The translations under genes were made by a program, and so were the position numbers. From CAYSPU01 sp964432995 (GTDB taxonomy: Bacteria; Verrucomicrobiota; Verrucomicrobiia; Limisphaerales; JAHDYP01), in NCBI GenBank assembly GCA_964432995.1, contig CAYSPU010000067.1, forward strand, positions 1-24,004: a DNA stretch of 24,004 nucleotides. The letters are read 5' to 3'. The notes beneath the pieces were generated by a model, which was given only the letters and a program-made list of their open reading frames with translations, was not told where the DNA came from and searched no databases. This document shows, piece after piece, positions 1-7,152 of the stretch (positions within the stretch are counted from its first letter, which is position 1; each line of letters opens with the position of its first letter).

Positions 1-157
1 GCTGGGCTTGATCACAATGCTGCTCTGGACGTGGCACACGGCCGGGTCGCTGTTGCTGTCGGTCCGGACAGTGAACGAGGTCGCTTTCCCGCGTAGTCTG
101 TGATGGGAAACAGATGATAGGAAACAGATGCTGCATCCGGGTAGCGTTGCCGGTGAA

Positions 158-564
158 CTAGGGAAGTGTTCGCGCAAGCTGAACTCCGCCACAGGAGTCC
201 CCCGACAGCGGTCGAAATGGCCAGTCACGAATCGAGAAATCGAAGTAGCGGACGAACCGTTCCAACTGGCCGCCGCAGAGACCATGCCCGCGGCCGTAGT
301 TCTGGAACTCCCAGAGGTGGATGGCGCCGGCGAGCACCGCCGGGTGGATGCAACCGGCCATGGCCGCCACCCGGAACACCAGGTTGCAGGCGGAACGCTG
401 GCAATGCGCTGGAGGAATCCGCGGCAGAGTGAATTGTCCAGCCGCCAATACGGGGCGAGCGAGTTCTGCTCCTTGGCGAGCCGCTCCTCGGCGGTCAGGA
501 AGGGTCTTCGATTCCACCGCCGGGACGCGATGGACTGCTTCGGGGACTTGCTGGCCGCGTTCAT
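158..564 (-). pseudogene. Hypothetical protein, second gene of the coupled pair, frameshifted
   Basis: The gene opens with an ATG that overlaps the stop of the upstream gene (ATGA). It reads MNAASKSPKQSIASRR, then FLTAEERLAKEQNSLAPYWR and LDNSLCRGFLQRIAS, after which that frame turns into low-complexity Ser/Thr/Pro/Arg sequence. The neighbouring frame, shifted by one base, becomes protein-like at the same place: ACNLVFRVAAMAGCIHPAVL, IHLWEFQNYGRG, ERFVRYFDFSIRDWPFRPL, with a stop at 158-160. The break is near 385-405 and fits one missing base. Joined, the product would be about 135 residues. I do not recognise the family. It may be a true pseudogene or a single-base assembly or sequencing error; the second is quite possible because both halves still look under protein-level constraint. 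Confidence 0.55.
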
Positions 565-1034
565 GGTTGGCCTCCTTCCACCGAGCCAAGCCACATCGCC
601 ACGGCACCCCGGTAATGATCACCGAGCCGTTCGTAGAAGCTTGATTCTGCCTCCAGGAAGTCGGCCCAGCCGGAGGCGGGCTGGCCGGACGCCCGGCGTT
701 GGTGCTCCAGCAGGGCGACCCCCAGCGGCGATCCGGTTTCGTGGCGGGCGGACTCAATCAGCCCCACGAGCTCGCCCAGTGTGAGCGGACGCCGGCTTGT
801 TGCTGGACGGACCGCGTAGCGGCTCTCGTATTCGTCCACCACGCGGTAGCGGAACGGGCCTGCCAGCCTGGTAAAGCGGGCCAGGACGCTGATGACATCC
901 CCCTGGACGGTGCGGAGTAGCAAGCGGGCAATCTCAACCCGGTCCTTCGACCGGAGCCACCGTGCCGCCGGCACCCACCGGGGTCGGTTGGCTGGGCCTC
1001 CGCTACGGGCAGGCCCTGTCCTGATGCTGTCCAA
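561..1034 (-). CDS. Hypothetical protein, first gene of a coupled pair
   Basis: I do not recognise a named family. The product is up to 157 residues. Its compositionally normal core runs from about residue 30 to the end: a helical stretch (DRVEIARLLLRTVQGDVISV), then FRYRVVDEYESRY, a helix around LTLGELVGLIE, and a C-terminal part with ESSFYERLGDHYRGAV. There is no signal peptide, membrane segment or obvious catalytic motif. The first 25 or so residues are Pro/Arg/Gly-rich and look like read-through, so the real start may be downstream of the ATG at 1034. The stop codon overlaps the ATG of the next minus-strand gene as ATGA (561-564), which implies translational coupling and a joint role. The VVDEYE-R-Y type core resembles unnamed proteins I associate with Planctomycetes/Verrucomicrobia; that is a memory-based impression, not a search. 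Confidence 0.6.
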   Translation of the reverse strand: MDSIRTGPARSGGPANRPRWVPAARWLRSKDRVEIARLLLRTVQGDVISVLARFTRLAGPFRYRVVDEYESRYAVRPATSRRPLTLGELVGLIESARHETGSPLGVALLEHQRRASGQPASGWADFLEAESSFYERLGDHYRGAVAMWLGSVEGGQP

Positions 1035-1383
1035 CTACTACCACCCGGGGCGCTGCAATTCAAGCACCGGGTAAGATCCCGCTCGTTCGGCAAAGCAGGG
1101 CAACGTCGGCCACAGCCTGAGAACTCGGAGACACCCATGAAGCCAACGGCGGGTCATTCTGCAAGCGGGGAAAGTGTAGCAAAAGACGGATTGGAGCTTG
1201 TCGCTAGTGCCGTTCTGGGTAAAGTGAGGTTTCAGCTTCAGCGGTTAGCGGCGAGACCATGAGCCTGTGCAGCACACAAGACACTCTTCTTGCCGAACCT
1301 CAAAGACCTGTGGGCAACAAGGCGATGAGCGTCATGGGGAGGGCATCCTCGTTGACTGAATCCAACACGCATCCGGGCACACC
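1035..1383. other. Intergenic stretch with one doubtful small ORF
   Basis: This 349-base stretch separates the minus-strand unknown pair from the plus-strand helicase remnant. The only open frame that starts cleanly is a 41-residue one at 1137-1262 (plus), starting MKPTAGHSASGESVAKDG and ending QRLAARP. It has no convincing ribosome binding site and no family I know. The segment 1200-1260, with GTGAGGTTTCAGCTTCAGCG followed by a GC-rich tail, looks like dispersed intergenic sequence rather than a gene. I see no RNA gene or clear promoter. Confidence 0.4.
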
Positions 1384-1800
1384 ATGAACGTCTTCAACCT
1401 GCGCGATCAACTCGTCACCGACTATTCGGAATACGTTCGCAGCTATCACATCATCAGCACCAGCAAACTCGGCGAGCAGGCCCTGCTGGCGGAGGACTGC
1501 CATGTCGCGGCCTTCAGCGGATTGCCCAAGAGCGCAACCTGGCTGCCGCAGGCCGAAGCCGAGGCCCTGCTCCAGATCACACCCGACACGAACGTCGCGC
1601 CGGACATCGCCAAACAACAGCTCCGTTCGATCATCACCGACATCGGGAACCTCCAGGGCCAACTCAATCAGTTGGCGGAACAGCGAGGCGCGGAACTGCT
1701 CGACGCCCACAAGCGAGTCCGTCTGCATCGCGGCGTCAGCCATCGCCTCGAAACCAAGCGGCCGCCCGACATCCTGGGCCTCTACCTCTATCTCCCGTAG
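1384..1800 (+). pseudogene. Hybrid remnant: helicase N-terminus fused to SNF2/RapA-type helicase C-terminus
   Basis: This is an open frame of 138 residues, but it is not a normal protein. Residues 1-20 (MNVFNLRDQLVTDYSEYVRS) match the characteristic beginning of large DEAD/DEAH helicases, which normally continue with FIxIRD and more than 800 further residues. From residue 21 the sequence (YHIISTSKLGEQALLAEDCH, AAFSGLPKSATWLP, the EAEALL..TPDTNVAP part, RGAELLDAHKRVR, PPDILGLYLYLP) is the extreme C-terminal tail of SNF2/RapA-like helicases of phage-defence loci. All helicase motifs, including Walker A and DEAH, are missing. The simplest reading is an in-frame deletion joining two neighbouring helicase genes; a mis-assembly is the alternative. 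The stop lies 2 bp before the fic start. Family assignments are from recognition of the ends. Confidence 0.6.
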
Positions 1801-1802
1801 CC

Positions 1803-2846
1803 ATGCACTCTTTCCGCAGCCAGCGCCTTTCCAAGATCGCCCTGCCGCAGAGCACGGTCTGGCTCCTGGCGGACATCTCCGAGTTCAAGGGCAAGCAACA
1901 GCTTTACACCCGGCAGTCGCCGCAGTTGATGAAAGCCCTCCGCGAGATGGCGATGGTGCAGAGTGTCGAATCCTCCAACCGCATCGAGGGTGTCACCGTG
2001 GAGGCCGACCGGCTGCGTCCGCTCGTGCTCGGCAAGGCCCGGCCCAAAGACCGGCCCGAACACGAAATCCTGGGCTATCGTCGGGCGCTTAACGAAGTCC
2101 ACACCCAGGCCGAGAAGCTCGTCGTCAGCGCGGACATCCTGCGCCGGTTCCACAAGCTCTGCCAGGAAGGCAGCGGCGATGCCGGGCAGTTCAAGAAGGT
2201 GGACAACGAGATCGTGGAGCTGCGACCGGACGGCCCGCCTGTGATCCGGTTCAAGTGCGTCAAAGCCAAGGACACCCCCGCCGCCGTGGATGAGCTGTGT
2301 CTGCTCTATCGCCACGCGCTCGACCAGGAGAACGTCCCGCCCCTGGTTGCGCTCTGTGCCCTCGTGTTCGATTTCCTCTGCGTCCATCCGTTCCGCGACG
2401 GCAACGGGCGTGTCTCCCGTCTCTTGACCCTGCTGGCGCTTTACCAGCACGGCTACGAAGTAGGCCGCTACATCAGCATCGAGCGCCTGATCGAGGAGGC
2501 CAAGGAGGACTACTACCGCGTGCTCCAGCAGAGTTCCCAGGGCTGGCACGAGGCGAAGCACGACCTGGTGCCCTGGCTGAACTACTCCCTGGCGATCATC
2601 CGCCGCGCCTACAACGAGTTCGCGGATCGCGCCGGGCGCATTGAACGACAACGAGGAGCGAAGACGGCCCTGGTCGAATCCGCCATCGACTCCTTTGCCG
2701 GTCAGTTCACGTTGACCGACCTCGAACGCGCCTGCCCCGGTGTCAGCCGTGACATGATCCGCCGCCTGCTCTGGCAGATGCGGAAGGCCAGACGGGTCGA
2801 ATGCCTGGGACGCGGCCCCGGCGCGGCCTGGAGAAAGAAGATGTAA
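1803..2846 (+). CDS. Fic family protein (AMP transferase), class II
   Basis: A 347-residue Fic protein. Fic enzymes transfer AMP (or another nucleotide/phosphate group) from a nucleotide to a hydroxyl side chain of a target protein. The active-site loop HPFRDGNGR is intact at residues 195-203, with catalytic His195. The N-terminal part carries SSNRIEG (57-63), which fits the (S/T)xxxE(G/N) inhibitory helix; Glu62 would block ATP binding until displaced, making this class II (autoinhibited, inhibitory helix N-terminal in the same chain). The N-terminal Fic_N-like region covers about 1-90, the Fic core about 105-250, and the last 60 residues (FTLTDLERACPGVSRDMIRR) look like a winged-helix DNA-binding domain, as in many stand-alone Fic regulators. 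The target cannot be read from sequence. It starts 2 bp after the helicase remnant and is probably co-transcribed with whatever once lay upstream. Confidence 0.9.
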   Translation: MHSFRSQRLSKIALPQSTVWLLADISEFKGKQQLYTRQSPQLMKALREMAMVQSVESSNRIEGVTVEADRLRPLVLGKARPKDRPEHEILGYRRALNEVHTQAEKLVVSADILRRFHKLCQEGSGDAGQFKKVDNEIVELRPDGPPVIRFKCVKAKDTPAAVDELCLLYRHALDQENVPPLVALCALVFDFLCVHPFRDGNGRVSRLLTLLALYQHGYEVGRYISIERLIEEAKEDYYRVLQQSSQGWHEAKHDLVPWLNYSLAIIRRAYNEFADRAGRIERQRGAKTALVESAIDSFAGQFTLTDLERACPGVSRDMIRRLLWQMRKARRVECLGRGPGAAWRKKM

Positions 2847-2856
2847 CGACCTCAAT

Positions 2857-2880
2857 AAAGCGTGTAAGAAAGCGTGTAAT
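2857..2880. repeat. Two tandem 12-base units
   Basis: AAAGCGTGTAAG is followed directly by AAAGCGTGTAAT, 10 bases after the fic stop. Two copies are too few to call iterons; it may be a replication slip or part of a small binding site. Confidence 0.5.
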
Positions 2881-2887
2881 ACCCAGG

Positions 2888-3250
2888 ATGCCGAGCAAGC
2901 ACCCATTTCCTGACTGTCTGTGTGGGCAGCGACTTGCACCGGAAGCCTTCAGGCGTTGGCTCCACCGGATAGCGACCGCGCATGTTCGCCGTGACAGAGG
3001 GCGCGGGTATTCGGGTGTGACGGTTGCCGCCTACAAGCATTCGATCTTGCAGGCCGTCCTTGATGCCAAGGGGGCCGACTACTTCACCGGCGCAGCATTG
3101 GACTGGCATCGCATCAGTCAGTGGAAAGAGGCGAAGCTGAAGGCCGCGCTCCGGCGGGAAACCGCCTGCGCTCTCTTCGCGTTTTCGCTCGGTCTGCACG
3201 ATGTTCGAAGCCCAAATATGCCTGAGGGCCTTGGACAACCGTTGTCCTAG
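2888..3250 (+). CDS. Truncated HNH-like hypothetical protein
   Basis: The ATG chosen is the one just before the conserved-looking part; the frame is open further upstream into fic, but that part overlaps it and is Arg-rich. The 120-residue product has AFRRWLHRIATAHVRRDRGR, TVAAYKHSILQAVLDAKG and DYFTGAALDWHRISQW. This layout (Arg/Lys-rich helix, YK..I..AV...G, then YTG..L.W..IS) resembles the N-terminal half of unnamed HNH-like proteins in Planctomycetes and Verrucomicrobia, whose second half normally holds the DH motif. Here the sequence after about residue 80 becomes unrelated and stops early, so the presumed nuclease centre is missing. It is probably a decayed gene in the island; family assignment is tentative. 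Confidence 0.45.
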   Translation: MPSKHPFPDCLCGQRLAPEAFRRWLHRIATAHVRRDRGRGYSGVTVAAYKHSILQAVLDAKGADYFTGAALDWHRISQWKEAKLKAALRRETACALFAFSLGLHDVRSPNMPEGLGQPLS

Positions 3251-3271
3251 CCGACGGTTCACACTCCCGCC

Positions 3272-3478
3272 ATGAGACACCCTAGGGATGACCTGGCAAA
3301 GGCGAACGAAGGCCAAGTGATCGGCATCTTCGGCGAAGCCCGATTGATCCGGCATCTGGACGGTCGGCTGGACCTGGTGGGTGGCTCGGCGGCCGACCGC
3401 GAAGAAGCGAAAGCCTGGACAGCGAGATTCCTGCCTCAACCGGGCGCGCTGCTATGGGAACGGCGGCGTCACCGCTGA
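3272..3478 (+). CDS. Small hypothetical protein, verrucomicrobial type
   Basis: A 68-residue product. The central part (GQVIGIFGEARLIRHLDGRL, then LVGGSAADREEAKAWTARFL) has the pattern of short proteins I associate with Verrucomicrobia: a hydrophobic strand, a basic strand carrying a small DG-type turn, GGS, then an acidic helix ending near an aromatic W..xFL. No catalytic motif, signal peptide or membrane segment is visible. The last residues (PGALLWERRRHR) look less constrained and may be replaced sequence. The function is unknown. It follows the truncated HNH-like gene by 21 bases and may be a separate insertion-prone cargo gene. Confidence 0.5.
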   Translation: MRHPRDDLAKANEGQVIGIFGEARLIRHLDGRLDLVGGSAADREEAKAWTARFLPQPGALLWERRRHR

Positions 3479-3822
3479 TGTGAGAGGGTTCGGGGAAGCA
3501 CTTCCAGGCGTTTCCGGACAGACTTTTGCCTTCGCTGGTGTTCTACGGCAGGGTGGCCCCCGTGAATCTACTGGAGCCAACCGACCGTCACGGTTCCCCA
3601 GGGCAGGCACAGGCTTCTGGCGGTGGGAACCGGCATTGGCGCGCGGAGTTACTTGGTCATTTTCGGAACCGCGAGGCGGAATTGGATGGGTCGCCGACGA
3701 TAGGCGGGCGGCGAAGGTGGCGATGTTGGACCGACTTGGACATCCTTGGCGGACCTTGGATGTGTTGCAACGAATCGGTGTAACTCGACACCGTCACAAC
3801 GCTAACTCCTTGCTGCTGAGGT
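3479..3822. other. Intergenic stretch without a supported gene
   Basis: Open frames exist on the plus strand but they are Arg/Gly/Trp-rich, start without a ribosome site, and one runs straight through the tRNA gene. The only structure seen is a 6-bp stem CGGTGT/ACACCG at 3776-3793, which lies about 30 bases beyond the 3' end of the minus-strand tRNA and could act as its terminator, though no T run follows it. Confidence 0.5.
3776..3793 (-). terminator. Possible stem-loop after tRNA-Ala
   Basis: A perfect 6-bp stem (CGGTGT with ACACCG) and a 6-base loop lie 29 bases past the tRNA CCA end. There is no T tract, so this is a weak terminator call. Confidence 0.25.
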
Positions 3823-3898
3823 TGGTGGAGCCGAGGGGATTCGAACCCCTGACCCCCACAATGCCATTGTGGTGCTCTACCAACTGAGCTACGACCCC
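3823..3898 (-). tRNA. tRNA-Ala (anticodon GGC)
   Basis: Reading the minus strand, the cloverleaf is complete: acceptor GGGGTCG/CGGCTCC (one G-T pair), D arm GCTC..GAGC with AGTTGGTAGA, anticodon stem CCACA/TGTGG with loop ATGGCAT giving anticodon GGC (codon GCC, alanine), T arm AGGGG/CCCCT with loop TTCGAAT, discriminator A, and an encoded CCA. Total length is 76 bases including CCA. Its 3' end faces the accessory block at lower coordinates, which is the usual orientation when a tRNA gene serves as an integration site. Confidence 0.97.
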
Positions 3899-3920
3899 AA
3901 CCAAAAGCAAAGCGGGTGGC

Positions 3921-3948
3921 AATCTAAGTCCGCAGTTGGCATTGTCAA
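3921..3948 (-). promoter_or_regulatory. Promoter of tRNA-Ala
   Basis: On the minus strand a perfect -35 TTGACA (3948-3943) and a -10 TAGATT (3926-3921) are 16 bases apart. Transcription would start near 3914, about 15 bases before the mature tRNA 5' end. It is a near-consensus housekeeping sigma promoter. Confidence 0.7.
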
Positions 3949-3997
3949 AACCGAAATCGCACTTTGCGCCCCCGCCTGGCTCCGCTTAAATCGCGGC

Positions 3998-6939
3998 ATG
4001 ACGACTTCGGCCTGGGCTTCGGCCCTGCGGGCATGCGCCGATCCCGCGCGGGCCCGGCAATCCGCCGTCCTTCTGGAGTCGGCCGGAGCGGTGTCCTCAC
4101 TGGACACGCTGTCGGCCGACCAGGGGCGGTTGCTGGCCGCGCTGCTGAGCGGGTCGCGCGCGCTGACCGAGCTGGTGCAAGCCCACCCGGACTGGCTGGC
4201 TCCCTGCCTGGACGTCGAGGGGATGAGCCACGGGCATCGGTGGCGCGGCATGCAGCGCGAGTTGGACTCGTGGCTGCAACCGCTCCTGAAGCGGCAAGAC
4301 TGGCCGGCCGCCTGGAGCCGGCTGCGGGACTTCAGACAGCAGGAGATGCTCCGCATCGCCGTGCGCGACCTCGGGCGGCTGGCGCCCACGCCCGAGATCA
4401 CCCGGGAAATCTCGGACGTCGCGGACGTCTGTCTGCGCTCCGGCTACCGGATCTGCCGGCGGCAGTTCCAGGAGCGGTTCGGCGATCCTTACCACCAGGA
4501 CATGGACGGCAACTGGCAGCCGACGGAATTCTGTTTGTTTGGCATGGGCAAACTCGGCGGGCAGGAACTCAACTACAGTTCGGACGTGGATCTGATGTTC
4601 CTGTATGCGGAGGAGGGAAGCGTCTTTCGGGAGCCGCCGCGGAAGGGCACGCCCGTCGGCGGGGCGCTGAGCGCGCACCAGTATTTTCAGCGGTTGCTCG
4701 AGGCGCTGGTGGCCGAGCTCACGCGCATGACGGCCCAGGGCAGTCTGTATCGGGTGGACCTGCGGCTGCGTCCGGAGGGCGACGCCGGTCCCCTGGCGCG
4801 CTCCCTCGCCAGCTACGAGATTTACTACACCCAATGGGGACAGACCTGGGAACGGATGATGCTCATTAAGGCCCGCTGCGTGGCCGGCGACCCGTCGTTG
4901 GCGGCCGAGTTCCTCGAGATGGTNNNNNNNNNNACCCGCGGTTCCTGCCCGACCGGATTCTGCGCGAGGTGGCCGACATGAAGCGTCGCATCGAGACGGA
5001 GGTGGTGAAACTCGGGGAGATGGACCGCAACGTGAAGCTGGGTCGGGGCGGTATCCGGGAGATCGAGTTCATCGTGCAGTCCCTCCAACTCCTCCACGCC
5101 GGCCGGCTTCCCTTCCTCCAAGGGGCGCAGACCTTGCCCGCCCTCGAGCAGATGGTCCGCTACAAGCTGCTTTCCCCGGACGACGCCAAGGCGTTGACGG
5201 CTGCTTACTGTTTCCTGCGCGATGTCGAACACCGCCTCCAGATGGAGAACAACCGGCAGATCCACACGCTGCCGACGGAACGGGAGGCGCGGCGACGCCT
5301 GGCGGCACTCATGGGATTCGCCACCACCCGGGCCTTCGACGCCGTCCTCCGCCAGCACACCCGCCGGGTGCGCGCCTGCTACGAAACGCTGGTCCACGTC
5401 GAAACCAAGGTCCCGTCCGTCCCGCTCCCCGATGATTTCGCCGAGGACGCCGACCAGTGGAAGCAGTTGCTGGCCGACCACGCGTTCCGGAGAATCGACG
5501 ATTCCCTGAGCGTCCTGAAAACGTTCGTCCAGGGCCCGGGATACGTCCACGTCTCCCCCCGCACGGTCGACCTGGCGCGCCAGTTGGTCCTGCGGTTCCT
5601 GTCCCTCTGCCCGCGTCGCCGGGACGACGGGACATTCCAGTTCCCGGAGCGCGCCCTCTCGGACCCCGACCGGGTCGTGGCCCGGCTCGACACGTATGTG
5701 TCCGCCTACGGCTCGCGGGCGATGCTCTACGAAACCTGGACGAGCAACCCGTCGCTCTTCGAGTTGCTCGTCCTGCTCTTCGACCGCTCCGAGTTCCTGG
5801 CCGAAACCGCCATTCGCACCCCGGACCTTGTTGAAGACCTCGTCCTCAGCGGCCATTTGCGTCGGCGAAAGACCGCCGTTCACATCCTCGAGGAACTCCA
5901 GCACGGCACTGAGGACGCGGACCAGCGTCTGTGGCTGCGGCGCTATCACCAGGCGGAGTTCATGCGGTTGGGGCTGCGCGATATCCTCGGGCTGGCGGAC
6001 TTCGAGCAGAACCTGGTGGAACTGACCGGGTTGGCCGAGGCCTGCCTGCAATACGCCCTCGAAGCCGTGTCCCGGAAACACCGCCTGCCGCGGCCGCCGC
6101 TCGCCATCTTTGGGCTCGGCAAACTCGGCGGCTGCGAACTGACCTACGGTTCCGACCTCGACATCACCTTCGTGGCAGATCCCCGGATTCGGAACCTGGC
6201 TCCCCTCCAGCGCCTGGCCGCCGAAGTCATGGAGATGCTCTCGAGCCAAACCGAGTTCGGCGTCGCCTTTCTCACCGACGCGCGCCTGCGTCCGGACGGC
6301 GAAAAGGGATTGCTCGTCAACACTCTGGCCGCCTGCGAGAACTACTATCGGCGCCGCGCCATGCTCTGGGAAATCCAAGCCATCTCGCGCGTCCGGTTCC
6401 TCGCCGGCGACGAGAAGGTCGGGCGCCGGTTCGAAGCGTTGGCGGCGGCCCTCTCGGATTTCCGCCAGCCGCGACCCCACGTAGCCGCCTGGCGTTCGGA
6501 CTGGAAACAGGAAATCGCTCGCATGCGCGCCCGGATCGAGAAGGAGCGCACGCCTCCGGGGAAGAACGAACTCGCTTTCAAGACGGGCACCGGGGGGTTG
6601 ATCGACGCCGAGTTCGTCGCCCAAGCGCTTTGTCTCGCTCACGGCTGGCGTGAGCCCAACACCCTGCAGGCCCTCCAACGCGCGCGGTCGGAAAACGTGC
6701 TGGCGCCCACCGACGCCGATTCGCTCATCGAGCACTACCGCAAGCTGCGACGGATCGAGGGCATTCTCCGGCGCTGGAGCTACGCGGGCGAAGCGGTCCT
6801 GCCCGACGATCCCGCCCCGCTCTACCGGGTCGCCGTGCGTTGTGGATTCACCGACGCCAAGGCATTCCTGCAAGCGGTCGGTGAACACCGCGCCGCCCTG
6901 CGCGCGGGCTATCAGAAGGTGTTTGGCTCTCCGGGTTGA
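3998..6939 (+). CDS. glnE: Bifunctional glutamine synthetase adenylyltransferase/deadenylase (sequence broken by N gap)
   Basis: GlnE adds AMP to, and removes it from, a Tyr of glutamine synthetase in response to PII protein and glutamine, tuning nitrogen assimilation in the cytosol. Both nucleotidyltransferase domains are visible: the N-terminal (AMP-removing) one has FGMGKLGGQELNYSSDVDLM near residue 182, and the C-terminal (AMP-adding) one has FGLGKLGGCELTYGSDLDIT at about 6110-6170. Between them are KLGRGGIREIEF just after the gap and the GlnE helical regions. The 10-N run at 4924-4933 changes the reading frame (308 codons before, about 667 after), so its true length is not 10. Joined, the protein is about 975 residues plus the missing piece, close to the family size. 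The ATG at 3998 is preferred because the frame upstream of it crosses the tRNA. No strong ribosome site is seen. Confidence 0.95.
4924..4933. other. Assembly gap (10 N) in glnE
   Basis: Exactly ten Ns. The glnE frame before and after differs, so the number is a placeholder. Peptides at the edges are LAAEFLEMV and PRFLPDRILREVADM. Confidence 0.98.
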
Positions 6940-6940
6940 C

Positions 6941-7091
6941 CCCGGATCCTCACGTAAGTGGCGCGGTGGCTTCGGGCGTCCCCGGTCGGCGCGCGGTTTT
7001 CGCCCATGCGGCCGTGCCGCGGGCAAGCCTCGAGGGCACTCGCGGGAGCCGCAATGCCGGGCTTAGGTGCGGCGCGGATTTGGGCTGACTC
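6941..7091. repeat. Interspersed repeat, short copy
   Basis: This spacer begins 1 base after the glnE stop and aligns from end to end with 15698-15963: both start CCCGGATCCTC, share TCCCCGGTC.GCGCGCGGTT, GGGCAAGCCTCGAGG and GGCGCGGATTTGGG, and end in GACTC. The copy at 15698 has about 115 extra bases in the middle. This copy is therefore either the basic form or a deleted one. No protein is encoded convincingly in either. Confidence 0.75.
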
Positions 7092-7098
7092 ACAACCG

Positions 7099-7127
7099 TT
7101 GCACTGGGCGCTGGCATTGTGTATTTT
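7099..7127 (+). promoter_or_regulatory. Candidate promoter of grpE-dnaJ
   Basis: TTGCAC and TATTTT are separated by 17 bases, with the -10 ending 25 bases before the grpE ATG. It fits a housekeeping sigma promoter. I saw no CIRCE inverted repeat (HrcA site) and no other heat-shock operator here. Confidence 0.45.
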
Positions 7128-7152
7128 CCGCGTTCTTACAGTGGAACGTCGT

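Noticed and set aside
1..127. Possible tail of a gene at the left edge (frame ending in a TGA at 101-103, or a minus-strand peptide)
   Set aside because: About 33 codons only, with no recognisable motif on either strand. The doubled phrase GGAAACAGATG near 109-130 suggests filler.
3381..3887. Plus-strand open frame ending inside the tRNA
   Set aside because: Its last residues are translated tRNA-Ala sequence; no constraint elsewhere.
4825..7026. Very long open frame (over 700 codons) on the minus strand opposite glnE
   Set aside because: It is antisense to glnE, runs through the N gap, and is low-complexity Gly/Arg/Val-rich. High GC at third codon positions leaves the opposite frame free of stops.
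7092..7152. CIRCE/HrcA operator before grpE
   Set aside because: No TTAGCACTC-type inverted repeat is present.
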